Source of the DNA: Candidatus Korarchaeum sp.
GTDB lineage: Archaea > Korarchaeota > Korarchaeia > Korarchaeales > Korarchaeaceae
Length of the DNA stretch: 64,000 nucleotides
Direction of reading: 5' to 3'
Assembly: GCA_038888615.1 (NCBI GenBank)
Contig: JAWAID010000001.1
Span: 558,001 to 622,000, forward strand
This document shows, in pieces, positions 42,253-50,584 of the stretch; within the stretch, counting starts at the first letter, position 1; each line of letters begins with the position of its first letter. The translations under genes and the position numbers were made by a program. The notes beneath the pieces are model-generated. The model ran no database searches. It was not told the DNA's origin and worked only from the letters and a program-made list of their open reading frames with translations.

Positions 42253-42278
42253 CCTCCTTCCACCTAGACGGAGTTCTC

Positions 42279-42773
42279 CTACAGCTTAAAATCGTAAGCA
42301 GGTGTATTTCTCCGAATCCGGAGGAGCTGCATTATCTCGCTCAATATAACTTCAGCGAGCTTCTTCGCAGCGACCCTGATCCTCTCACTGGCAGGGAACC
42401 CTAGACGTGGTTCATTAATCGTTATACAGTAGATCCTTACCTCAGGAATCCTCTCACCTAACTCCTCCAACAGACTTAGGATCTCAGGAATCCCGTAATA
42501 GTGTGGTGATGGAGCTGCTGCTTGACCCAGTGAGCTAGGGTCTATTCGAACGAGCTCGCCGGCCCTATCGCTCACTACAGAGTCTATCAGTATTATGAGA
42601 TCGTAGTCCCCCAGGAAGTGATCTAATAAACGGATCCCTGATTCATGGGATTTTACTATTTCCACGGATTCTAGGTCCTTAGGTATTCTTCTCGAGAGCT
42701 CATCCGCTACTAAGAGACCGGCAGCATCGTCTCCGAAGAGCTCATTCCCTAATGCTAGAACGAGAATTCTCAT
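42279..42773 (-). CDS. Hydrogenase maturation protease
   Basis: An endopeptidase of the HycI/HyaD/FrcD group, about 164 residues. It removes the C-terminal tail of MvhA after nickel insertion. The motif LALGNELFGDDAAGLLVADEL has the conserved Gly and the first nickel-binding Asp; LIILIDSV holds the second Asp and SPHYYGIPEIL the His. It lies directly downstream of mvhA. ATG 42773 (MRILVLALGN) is taken over the slightly longer start. Confidence 0.92.
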   Translation of the reverse strand: MRILVLALGNELFGDDAAGLLVADELSRRIPKDLESVEIVKSHESGIRLLDHFLGDYDLIILIDSVVSDRAGELVRIDPSSLGQAAAPSPHYYGIPEILSLLEELGERIPEVRIYCITINEPRLGFPASERIRVAAKKLAEVILSEIMQLLRIRRNTPAYDFKL

Positions 42774-42827
42774 CGCAATCACGTTAAAATTAGATAAGAA
42801 AATAAGAAGTTATTGGAAAATTTAATG

Positions 42828-44288
42828 TTAGCCTCTCCTAATCTCCTTTATCAGGTTATCGTTGTTATCGTATACCCTGACTATCAGCGGCATTGAGCCC
42901 GGCAGTGAGTGAGTCGCGCAGGCGTGACACGGGTCGTATGCCCTGAAAGCCATTTCTACCATATTCAGAATTCCATCATCTATTTTTCCACCTTTTATGA
43001 GAGATCTGGCAGCTTTGTCAACGGATAAAACCATTCTTGCCGAGTTGTTCTGCGTTGCGACTATGAGGTTTGCTTTCTTTATTATGCCTCGTTCATCCGT
43101 CTCGTAATGGTGGATCAGTGTCCCTCTAGGTGCCTCAACTACACCTATTCCAACATCAGGCTTTTCCTTCGGAAGGTTCCTCACTTCCTTACTCCTTATC
43201 TCAGGGTTTTCAATGAGCTCCATCATCCTCTCGGCAGCATACACCATCTCGATGACCCTAGCCCAGTGGAATGCTAGCGTGCCATGGACGGGCTTTCCAC
43301 CCATGGCCTGGTAGAACTCCTTGTAGAGCTCGTTAGCCATGGGCGTTGCCATCCCATCAGAGGCGTTGAGCCTAGCTAGAGGAGCTACACTATAGATACC
43401 GCTCTCCTTACCATCAACGAAACCCTTCCATCCCACACGCTTAAGGTAGGTGAACTTCACGTAGGTCCAAGGTTCCACCTGCTCAGCTATATGATCTAAA
43501 TATTCCCTAGCGTCGAACTTAGCGAACTCCTTGCCCTCCGGATCGACTACTCTTATCTTCCCATCGTAGAAATTGACGTGATTGTTACTATCAACCAGAC
43601 CCATGTAGTAGGTCCTGTGGGTATAAGCATCTGACTTCATCAGCTCCACGTACTGATCGTTTGAGAGGACTATGTCCTTCAGAGCCTTATAGGCGAACTT
43701 AGCGAACTCTACTCCCTCCTTCGACGTCTCGAAGCAGATCCTCCAGTCTTCGTCTGATAAGGGCTTAGCGACCCCTCCTGGGAGGCCTAGCACAGGGTGT
43801 GTTATCTTTCCTCCTATGAGCTGCTCCAGGTATCTCAGCTTCTTTCTAGTAACTATCACGCTCTTGACCAGGTCCGCCCCCAGCTTCTTGATGATACCGA
43901 GGAGATTTCTCTCCTCCTTGGGTGCTGTTGGTCCTACTATGAAGTCAGGTCCTCCGAGAACATAGAAGTGAAGAGCATGATCTTCTAGCATGAAAACGTT
44001 GTATGCGAATTCTCTTATCAATTTAGCAGCTAGCGGAGGCTCTACCTTGAAAAGATCGTCTAATGCCTTTACTGAGGCCATATGGTGAGCCCAGGGACAA
44101 ACACCACATATCCTAGAAGTTATCTGAGGTGCATCCTCCACCGTCCTACCGACCAAGAATTTCTCGAATCCCCTTAACTCCGGGACCTGAAGGAGCGCTT
44201 TTTGAACGTTTCCGTTCTCATCCAGCTTTATCACGATCTTCCCATGACCCTCCAATCTAGTTATAGGGTCTATTACTACTTCCCTCAT
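42828..44288 (-). CDS. mvhA: [NiFe] hydrogenase large subunit, MvhA type (group 3c-like)
   Basis: The catalytic subunit with the Ni-Fe centre. The L1 motif is RICGVCPWAHH (Cys61, Cys64) and the L2 motif DPCHACATH (Cys454, Cys457). Cleavage after His460 would remove a 26-residue tail starting SLPG. There is no selenocysteine. The 486 residues and the neighbours MvhG, MvhD and HdrA place it with the F420-non-reducing cytoplasmic hydrogenases. It would oxidise or evolve H2 with low-potential partners in the attached flavoproteins. Confidence 0.95.
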   Translation of the reverse strand: MREVVIDPITRLEGHGKIVIKLDENGNVQKALLQVPELRGFEKFLVGRTVEDAPQITSRICGVCPWAHHMASVKALDDLFKVEPPLAAKLIREFAYNVFMLEDHALHFYVLGGPDFIVGPTAPKEERNLLGIIKKLGADLVKSVIVTRKKLRYLEQLIGGKITHPVLGLPGGVAKPLSDEDWRICFETSKEGVEFAKFAYKALKDIVLSNDQYVELMKSDAYTHRTYYMGLVDSNNHVNFYDGKIRVVDPEGKEFAKFDAREYLDHIAEQVEPWTYVKFTYLKRVGWKGFVDGKESGIYSVAPLARLNASDGMATPMANELYKEFYQAMGGKPVHGTLAFHWARVIEMVYAAERMMELIENPEIRSKEVRNLPKEKPDVGIGVVEAPRGTLIHHYETDERGIIKKANLIVATQNNSARMVLSVDKAARSLIKGGKIDDGILNMVEMAFRAYDPCHACATHSLPGSMPLIVRVYDNNDNLIKEIRRG

Positions 44289-44297
44289 AATCCCACC

Positions 44298-45266
44298 TCA
44301 ATCCCCGCTTCTCCTGTAGATGGTCCCCTTCCCGAAGCAGTACTTCGCGAACCACCCCAGCGGATCTACACCAACCTCATCCAAGAGCTTCCTAAACGCG
44401 ACCTCATCATCGACGTTAATTATCGAGGAGAAGAACGATAGAGCCTTTGCTCCCTGGTAGCTTACACCATCTACAGGACCAAAGCATCCGGTGCACGGCA
44501 TGTTGCCCCTCACGCAGAGCGCCTTACAACCTCCTCTAGTGACGGGCCCCATACAGAGTACTCCCTGAATCAGATAACACTTACTCGGATCCAATATGAC
44601 TTGATGTGGTCTCTTTATACTGTCCAGAACTATCTTCTCGGGTTTAGTCTCGTTAAGAGGACACTCATAACAGAGAGCCCTGTCGCTACCGAAAACGTGG
44701 CCCTTAGGCGGTAACTTGCCAGAGAGTATGGAGGAGATAGCTTCCCAAGTGATCTCAGGGGTAGGAGGGCAGCCCGGGATATAGTAATCGACTTCAACCA
44801 CTTCATCCAGAGGTTTCAGGTATTCTAAGAAGGCCGGCAACTCAAACTCCATCCCGTCAACCGTAACCCTTGCCTCGGGCCTCCTACTACTGGGATTGGC
44901 GGCAGTAGGTGCCTCCTCATATACGTACTTGAGGATAGATTCTTTCGTATAAGCATTTGCTAGAGCAGGGATACCTCCCATATGAGCGCAACTACCATAT
45001 GCAACGACCAACTTGGCTTTCCTCCTGAGGAGCTCCACCATCTCCTCGTGCTCACTTACCCTTATCCCACCGTTTATTATAGCCACATCTACCGAACCAT
45101 CGGGGATCTTCTCCACATCCTCCTTCTTGAAGTCCATGGCCACAGGCCAAAGTACTATATCCGCAGCTTCAACTAAGTCGAATATCTTTTCAGCGAGATC
45201 TACCTGGGCCTCCTCGCAACCTCCACAGCTAGCGCACCAATAAAAGGCTATCTTGGCCTTAGGCAT
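44298..45266 (-). CDS. mvhG: [NiFe] hydrogenase small subunit, MvhG type
   Basis: The Fe-S subunit that relays electrons from MvhA. The proximal cluster ligands are in FYWCASCGGCEEA, VAYGSCAHMGG and IPGCPPTPE. Further cysteines in ALCYECPLNE, SKCYLIQGVLCMG, GGCKALCV and MPCTGCFGP supply the medial and distal clusters. There is no Tat signal, so the enzyme is cytoplasmic. ATG 45266 is five bases after the AGGTGA element; ATG 45269 and GTG 45275 are alternatives. Confidence 0.93.
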   Translation of the reverse strand: MPKAKIAFYWCASCGGCEEAQVDLAEKIFDLVEAADIVLWPVAMDFKKEDVEKIPDGSVDVAIINGGIRVSEHEEMVELLRRKAKLVVAYGSCAHMGGIPALANAYTKESILKYVYEEAPTAANPSSRRPEARVTVDGMEFELPAFLEYLKPLDEVVEVDYYIPGCPPTPEITWEAISSILSGKLPPKGHVFGSDRALCYECPLNETKPEKIVLDSIKRPHQVILDPSKCYLIQGVLCMGPVTRGGCKALCVRGNMPCTGCFGPVDGVSYQGAKALSFFSSIINVDDEVAFRKLLDEVGVDPLGWFAKYCFGKGTIYRRSGD

Positions 45267-45271
45267 CATAA

Positions 45272-45703
45272 TCACCTCCCGGAATCCAACCTGAGGGGTC
45301 CTAACTTCCTAACTTGCTCCACCATCTCTGTCACGACATCCACCCACTTCTTAGCCTCAGCAGCTGAGATCCACTCTCTTCTAAATCTCTCCTTCTCTAT
45401 ACCCATCTGCTCAAGCATCTTCTCGAGGAGGACGGTTCTCCTCATGGTCTTCATGTTCCCATTGACGTAGTGACAGTCGCCAGGATGACATCCCGCGACC
45501 AGTACGCCGTCAGCCCCGTTCCTGAAGGCCTCTATAACGAACTGAGGATCGCTTCTACCGGAGCACATCACCCTTATCACCCTAACGTTGGGGGGGTACT
45601 TGAACCTGCTCGTTCCTGCTAAATTGATAGCCTGGTAAGTACACCAATGGCATGCGATAACGACTATCCTCGGCTCGAAGCTCCCCTCACTCAACGAAAT
45701 CAC
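45272..45703 (-). CDS. mvhD: MvhD/FlpD-type [2Fe-2S] electron-transfer subunit
   Basis: A 143-residue FlpD-family protein that connects the hydrogenase to HdrA. Conserved cysteines appear in VVIACHWCTYQAIN, IRVMCSGRSDP and LVAGCHPGDCHYVNGN. In bacterial QmoB this domain is fused to the HdrA part; here it is a separate gene whose GTG overlaps the HdrA stop by 4 nt. Order HdrA-MvhD-MvhG-MvhA is as in methanogens. Confidence 0.92.
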   Translation of the reverse strand: MISLSEGSFEPRIVVIACHWCTYQAINLAGTSRFKYPPNVRVIRVMCSGRSDPQFVIEAFRNGADGVLVAGCHPGDCHYVNGNMKTMRRTVLLEKMLEQMGIEKERFRREWISAAEAKKWVDVVTEMVEQVRKLGPLRLDSGR

Positions 45704-47685
45704 CTCCCGAATATCGCTAAAATCTGCGGGATTATCTGTTTATCCTTGTAACCGTACTGCTGTATAGCTGCTGATGGGCATGCAGCGACGCACGTCCCGC
45801 AACCCTCGCATAACATGGGGTCTATCTTGGAGTACTTAGTCCCATCTTCCCTCTTAAGGATCGATATTGCATTGAACGGGCAAAGGGAGACACATATCCC
45901 GCAACCGGAGCATTTACTTTCATCTACCTCGGCTATCAGGGGCTCGACCTCTATATAGTCCTTGACCAAAAGTATCGAGGCCTTTGCCGCAGCCGCGCTA
46001 CCGGCTATTATGCTTTCTGGTACATTCTTCGGACCTGTAGCAGTCCCGGCGAGGAATATCCCTCCAGTGAGAGACTCTACTGGGTTCAGCTTCAAATGCA
46101 ACTCCTTCAGGAATCCATCTCCCCCGCATCCTACTTTGAAGAGGCTCCTCACGGAATCAACGTCTTTGATAGGGGTCATGCCTGTGACTAGGACCACGGC
46201 GTCTGCAGGTATTGATATCCTCTCCTGCAGCGTGGCCTCGAAGACCTCCACAGAAAGCCTGTCCTTCTCTATAGATACCTTCGGAGACTCCTTATCGAAT
46301 CTAACGAACTTAATGGAGCTATCTATAGCATCCCAGTAAAGCTTCTCGTCCTTCCCATAGACCCTTATGTCCTTATGTACATAGAAGATGTTCGCATCCG
46401 GATACTTGCTCTTGATATGGAGCATCTCAGATAGAGCGGCCATACAGCAAGTCCTAGAACAGTACTGATTAGCGTGTGGAGTTGTACTGAGTGAGCCGAC
46501 GCATGATATGAAAACGATGCTTTTCGGCCTGGTACCATTCACCAGCAGCTCTCCTCTGGTTGGTCCATCATCGCTTAAGTATCTCTTTAGTTGATTCAGC
46601 GTTATCACCCTTGGAGAGAGGGAGTAACCGTACTCCCCGACAGCCGGTTCATAATCTTCATGTCCTATTGACATCACGATAGCCCCTATCGTGAGGGAAA
46701 TCTCCTCTTCCCTCTCATCTAGGTTTATGGCATTGACTGGGCAGACTTCCACGCACTTACCACAGAAGGTACACGCACTCGGGTCTATGACGTACCTCTC
46801 AGGATAAGCCCCTGGGAAGGGAAGATATATCGCTTTTCTCTCGATTAATCCATATTCATACTCATTAGGGACAGAAACGGGACATACTTCAACGCATTTA
46901 CCGCATAAATTACACTTTTCACTCACGTATCTTGGCTTTCTCTTGATCGAAACCTTGAAGTTACCTATCGAGCCGTCCACTCCGATGACCTCTGAATTCG
47001 TATGAACTACGATCCTCGGGTTCTCCTTGACCCTGTTTATAAGACTCCTCACCGATTCTCTCCCGGATATCCTCCGCCCCTCCCAGCTTAACAGACCCAT
47101 CAGGGCCACGTGACCCCCGAGCGTAGGTCTCCTCTCTACCAGATGGACCTCGAATCCCCTATTGGCTAAGTCAAGCGCGGACGTTAGCCCGGCTACACCC
47201 CCTCCCACGATCAGTGCCCTACGGACTACCTCACCCCTTATCTTCTCTAGGGGCTCTAAATTCCTAGCCCTAGCCACCGACATCCTTATCATATCCTTCG
47301 CCTTCTCAGTGGCAGCCTTCGGGTTATCGTAGTGTACCCAAGAACTCCCCTCTCGTATCGCTATGAGGTCAATTAGGAATGGGTTCAAACCGGCTTCCGA
47401 TACGGCGGCCCTGAAAGTGGGTTCGTGCATCTCAGGCCCGCATGCGGCTATGACCACCCTATTTAGTTTATACTGTTCAATGTCCTCCTTTATTAAGTTC
47501 TGACCCGGTGCGGAGCACATGAAAACGTACTCTTTGGCAATTACGACGTCAGGCAATGTCTTAGCATATTCAACGAGCTCCTTGACATCTATTACCCCGG
47601 CTATGTTGAGGCCACAGTGACAAACGTAGACACCTACCCTTACCTCTTCAACTTGAGATTCAGGGGCCTTAACTCCCTTACTCAT
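45700..47685 (-). CDS. hdrA: HdrA-type flavoprotein with four ferredoxin-like cluster motifs
   Basis: A full-length HdrA (661 aa), the FAD subunit where electron bifurcation occurs in methanogen HdrABC. Order: N-terminal domain with CHCGLNIAG and MCSAPGQ, FAD-binding IVGGGVAGLTSALDLANRG near 160, an inserted ferredoxin pair (CNLCGKCVEVCP, CTFCGKCVEVCP), a second nucleotide-binding half with GTATGPKNVPESI, and a C-terminal ferredoxin (CSGCGICVSLCP, CEGCGTCVAACP). GGGGGG precedes the ATG. It resembles both methanogen HdrA and the first part of QmoB. Confidence 0.94.
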   Translation of the reverse strand: MSKGVKAPESQVEEVRVGVYVCHCGLNIAGVIDVKELVEYAKTLPDVVIAKEYVFMCSAPGQNLIKEDIEQYKLNRVVIAACGPEMHEPTFRAAVSEAGLNPFLIDLIAIREGSSWVHYDNPKAATEKAKDMIRMSVARARNLEPLEKIRGEVVRRALIVGGGVAGLTSALDLANRGFEVHLVERRPTLGGHVALMGLLSWEGRRISGRESVRSLINRVKENPRIVVHTNSEVIGVDGSIGNFKVSIKRKPRYVSEKCNLCGKCVEVCPVSVPNEYEYGLIERKAIYLPFPGAYPERYVIDPSACTFCGKCVEVCPVNAINLDEREEEISLTIGAIVMSIGHEDYEPAVGEYGYSLSPRVITLNQLKRYLSDDGPTRGELLVNGTRPKSIVFISCVGSLSTTPHANQYCSRTCCMAALSEMLHIKSKYPDANIFYVHKDIRVYGKDEKLYWDAIDSSIKFVRFDKESPKVSIEKDRLSVEVFEATLQERISIPADAVVLVTGMTPIKDVDSVRSLFKVGCGGDGFLKELHLKLNPVESLTGGIFLAGTATGPKNVPESIIAGSAAAAKASILLVKDYIEVEPLIAEVDESKCSGCGICVSLCPFNAISILKREDGTKYSKIDPMLCEGCGTCVAACPSAAIQQYGYKDKQIIPQILAIFGR

Positions 47686-47699
47686 CTCGATCCCCCCAA

Positions 47700-48977
47700 T
47701 CAGCTAACCGCCAAAAGGGATGCTTTCATTGCTGCGGCGCTGGCTTGGACTACGGAGTCAGGTATGTCCTTGGGGCCACTCAGCATCCCGATAACGAATA
47801 TCCCCGGCAAGGGGGAGCTGACGGGTTCCATGATGGGATCCTTAAGCTGGGCAAACGAATCCTCAGAAACTGGTATGAAGGAATCAGGTAGCCTGGGCCT
47901 CACTCCCACTGCTAGAACCACCATATCAAACTCCTCCTTGATGAACTCACTCCTCTGAGTATCCTCATAATGTACTATTAGGTTTCTAGTGTTGGGGTCC
48001 TCTACTATCCTCGCTGGTTTACTTCTAATGAACCTAACACCGAACTCATCTCTCGCCCGATCGTAAAACTCTTGATAACCCTTTCCAAAGGCCCTGAGAT
48101 CCATGTAGAAGATGGTTACATCGACTTCATGCATGTGCTCCTTCGTCAATATAGCCTCCTTCACTGAAGCCATGCAACAGATAGCAGAACAGCTAGGGTT
48201 CACCCTAGCATCCCTTGAGCATACGCACTGAATGAACGCTATCTTCTTGGGATGCTTCTTATCAGATCTCCTCACGATCTCACCACTGGTTGGCCCGGTA
48301 GCAGAAACTATCCTCTCGTACTCCAAGTTCGTGTAAACGTTTGCATAAACACCGTAGCCGTACTGTTCCCTCAGAAAATCGGCATCCATTATGAGATCGT
48401 ATCCGGTTGCGAATATCACTGCCGCAACGTCGAGCTCAATGTCCTCCGGTTTCTGGTTGTAGTCTATGGCCTTAGCAGGGCAGAACTTCTCACAATTCTT
48501 ACAGATCCCCTTTTGGAAGAAAAGACAGTGATCTGCGTCTATGGTAGCCTTCAAAGGAACTGATTGTGGGAACGGAATGTAAATTGCTTTTCTTTCACTC
48601 ATATATAAGTTATACTCATCTGGAACCTTGGATGGGCAGTACTTAAAGCAGACCATACAGCCAGTGCACTTGTCGATGTCCACGTACCTGGGCTTCTTCC
48701 TAACCTTCAACTTGAAATTTCCAGCCTCTCCCTTTATGTCTAGGAGCTTATGATAAGTTAAGAGCTCTATGTTCTTGTTCCTAGCGACCTCCACCATTCT
48801 AGGCGTCAATATACACATACTACAATCTAGAGTAGGGAAAGTCTTATCGAGCTGTGCCATTCTTCCGCCGATCGAGGGAGTCTCCTCTATGAGGTAGACC
48901 TTGATACCTTGGTTCGCGAGATCTAAGGCAGCTTGAATACCAGCTATTCCACCACCGATAACGGCAACAGGTTTCAT
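47700..48977 (-). CDS. Short HdrA paralogue (QmoA-like flavoprotein)
   Basis: A flavoprotein of about 425 residues with the FAD motif AVIGGGIAGIQAALDLANQG, the HdrA signature LDCSMCILTPRMVEVARN, an inserted ferredoxin-like region (CTGCMVCFKYCP and CLFFQKGICKNCEKFCP) and the ending GMLSGPKDIPDSV. It lacks the extra N-terminal and C-terminal ferredoxin domains of its neighbour, exactly the size and layout of QmoA. ATG 48977 overlaps the stop of the QmoC-like gene by 4 nt. Pairing with the long HdrA would give a QmoAB-like heterodimer. Confidence 0.86.
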   Translation of the reverse strand: MKPVAVIGGGIAGIQAALDLANQGIKVYLIEETPSIGGRMAQLDKTFPTLDCSMCILTPRMVEVARNKNIELLTYHKLLDIKGEAGNFKLKVRKKPRYVDIDKCTGCMVCFKYCPSKVPDEYNLYMSERKAIYIPFPQSVPLKATIDADHCLFFQKGICKNCEKFCPAKAIDYNQKPEDIELDVAAVIFATGYDLIMDADFLREQYGYGVYANVYTNLEYERIVSATGPTSGEIVRRSDKKHPKKIAFIQCVCSRDARVNPSCSAICCMASVKEAILTKEHMHEVDVTIFYMDLRAFGKGYQEFYDRARDEFGVRFIRSKPARIVEDPNTRNLIVHYEDTQRSEFIKEEFDMVVLAVGVRPRLPDSFIPVSEDSFAQLKDPIMEPVSSPLPGIFVIGMLSGPKDIPDSVVQASAAAMKASLLAVS

Positions 48978-50116
48978 AACTCTCCCTCCCAAACTTTAGC
49001 GAACCAGAGGGCAAGTGGTCTGTAGATCAGGTGAGCCAGCTTGGAGAAGGGTGCTGAGATTATCAGATAGAAAACAGTCAGTAAATGAACTCCGTATGAA
49101 GCGTAAGCTAGTAGTGGAATGTTCACATAAATAGCGGTTGTTATCAGGAAACCAGACAGTCCGATCACGAGGATTAGTGAGAGGAGCCACCAGTCAGGTA
49201 AGTAAGTTCTTTCTGCGTATACATCGTCTTTCTTAATCCTGTGGAGCAAGTAATAGACGCTACCATACATGAGCAATATTCCCCCAATGATCCCCAGGAC
49301 TCTAGCGGTGTTCGTAACGAGGGGTGGTTCAGGAACTTCCGGATATAGTGTTAACCAAATAAAGTGAACTCCCGTGGCTGCAAAGGTCAAGACAAATCCC
49401 CAGAAGATTGATAGATGCGCCAAGTACCTACCGCTAAAACCCTTCTGGCACCTGAGTCTCAGCTGGAATAAGCCTTCCTTTAGGATGACGTCTACTAACT
49501 CCTTAATCCAAGTGGACAATTTGACTCTCTTCTCACACTCTAAAGTACCCCTCATGTAGCTGTACATGGTTATGATGTTGGCTAGGCTCACTAAAACCGT
49601 ATATGCAAGGAGCCATAATCCTATCTCATGAATTATTTCTGAGCTCATGAACGTATTTATGTTCACCCTAGCGAGGTCAAGCTCACTCAGGCCATGGGAC
49701 CAGGTGAAGATGCCTAAGATCCCCACGAGTGTCATTATCATCAGAGCTATTGCAGCGTAGAGCTTTTCGTAAAATATTTTACCTAGTTTGAGGAAGCTGT
49801 AGTTGATCACCTGGTACTTCCTAGCGGAATCCATTATGTAGCCGGGAGTAGCCTCTCTGGGACATGTCGCATTACAATCCCCACAGAAATAACAAGTCCA
49901 TGGCGTAGGATCTCCTAAGATACTGCTCCTCATTCCAAGCTGGATCTTCTTTATTAGCCTCCTCACTCTCACCGTCTGAATCTCAGAGTTGGGGCATATC
50001 GCTGTACATGTCCCACACTGGTAGCACTTACGTATACCCTCCCCTCCAAGTCTCAGGAATTCCCTGGAAATGTCCTCTGCCACCACAATCGGTTTTTCAG
50101 TCATGGACAGAGTCAT
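48974..50116 (-). CDS. QmoC-like membrane subunit (HdrC fused to cytochrome b domain)
   Basis: A protein of about 380 residues. The N-terminal HdrC-type part carries two [4Fe-4S] motifs (CYQCGTCTAICPNS and CYFCGDCNATCPREATPG). The rest is a membrane domain with about six helices similar to QmoC/HdrE/NarI, with candidate heme histidines in SEIIHEIGLW, LAHLSIFWGF, TGVHFIW, YLLHRIKK and YGVHLLTVFY. The ending FSKLAHLIYRPLALW is typical of that domain. It is the first gene of the hydrogenase operon. I start at ATG 50116 because a T-rich promoter (50143-50160) lies inside a longer frame that reaches 50182; ATG 50104 is also possible. Confidence 0.87.
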   Translation of the reverse strand: MTLSMTEKPIVVAEDISREFLRLGGEGIRKCYQCGTCTAICPNSEIQTVRVRRLIKKIQLGMRSSILGDPTPWTCYFCGDCNATCPREATPGYIMDSARKYQVINYSFLKLGKIFYEKLYAAIALMIMTLVGILGIFTWSHGLSELDLARVNINTFMSSEIIHEIGLWLLAYTVLVSLANIITMYSYMRGTLECEKRVKLSTWIKELVDVILKEGLFQLRLRCQKGFSGRYLAHLSIFWGFVLTFAATGVHFIWLTLYPEVPEPPLVTNTARVLGIIGGILLMYGSVYYLLHRIKKDDVYAERTYLPDWWLLSLILVIGLSGFLITTAIYVNIPLLAYASYGVHLLTVFYLIISAPFSKLAHLIYRPLALWFAKVWEGEL

Positions 50117-50142
50117 CAGCGGGATCCCCGACGGGAAAGGGA

Positions 50143-50160
50143 GTATTAAATAATAAAAAT
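50143..50160 (-). promoter_or_regulatory. Promoter of the hydrogenase/Qmo-like operon
   Basis: On the minus strand ATTTTTATTATTTAATAC lies 27-44 nt before ATG 50116. It is the nearest TATA-like sequence and would place the start of transcription a few bases upstream of the codon. No GTATTAC/GTAATAC pair with the spacing seen before nikM is present here, so NikR control of this promoter is not evident. Confidence 0.42.
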
Positions 50161-50182
50161 ATTTCCCATCGATACCCCTCAT

Positions 50183-50584
50183 CTCCCGGGAATGGTATTC
50201 CTTACAGAAATTTGATCCGAACTCGCCCGTGAATAGTTATATGATAATAAGAAAACAATAAACAAATCATATTTTAGCTTCTCATACGTTTTTTATTTAA
50301 CTAGTAAGTCATTTTCAGATTTGCCTTTATCATAAATACCCTATTTAAACAAAAACATTGTAATAAATAATGAGTATCTAATGTTATGAGTTATAAGATT
50401 AATTAAATTATAGGATGCGACCTCGTATACTACACTATTTTACCCAGGGACGCACAGTATATCATCGATTAGAAATGAAGAGCGGTTAACTACAGGTAAA
50501 TTTGATGAGATCCTTGCCCTCGTTACCATCGTAGTGTGCCTAACACTTAAAATTAGTTGAGAGGACTCGGGTTGGAGTGGTAAA
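50183..50584. other. AT-rich divergent intergenic region between hydrogenase operon and hypF
   Basis: About 400 nt of strongly AT-rich DNA separate the two divergent hydrogen-gene units. A CTTAAAATTAG element near 50545-50555 and GGAGTGG just before GTG 50585 probably serve hypF. Partial inverted stretches (TATGATAA near 50238, TTATCATA near 50328) might be regulator sites. No gene or structured RNA is evident. The length and composition stand out from the typically short gaps around it. Confidence 0.5.

Noticed and set aside
42880-42960. Selenocysteine in the hydrogenase large subunit
   Set aside because: Both L2 cysteines are encoded by ordinary Cys codons and no in-frame TGA occurs.
44298-45275. 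Tat-exported hydrogenase small subunit
   Set aside because: The protein starts directly with the first cluster motif and has no RRxFxK leader, so the nearby Tat genes are not for this enzyme.
42828-48992. Complete methanogen-type MvhADG-HdrABC complex
   Set aside because: HdrB is missing and the HdrC part is fused to a membrane cytochrome b domain, so the classic heterodisulfide reductase assignment does not fit.
50183-50584. Replication origin in the AT-rich gap
   Set aside because: No ORB/mini-ORB-type repeats or Cdc6/Orc gene were seen; AT-richness alone is not enough.
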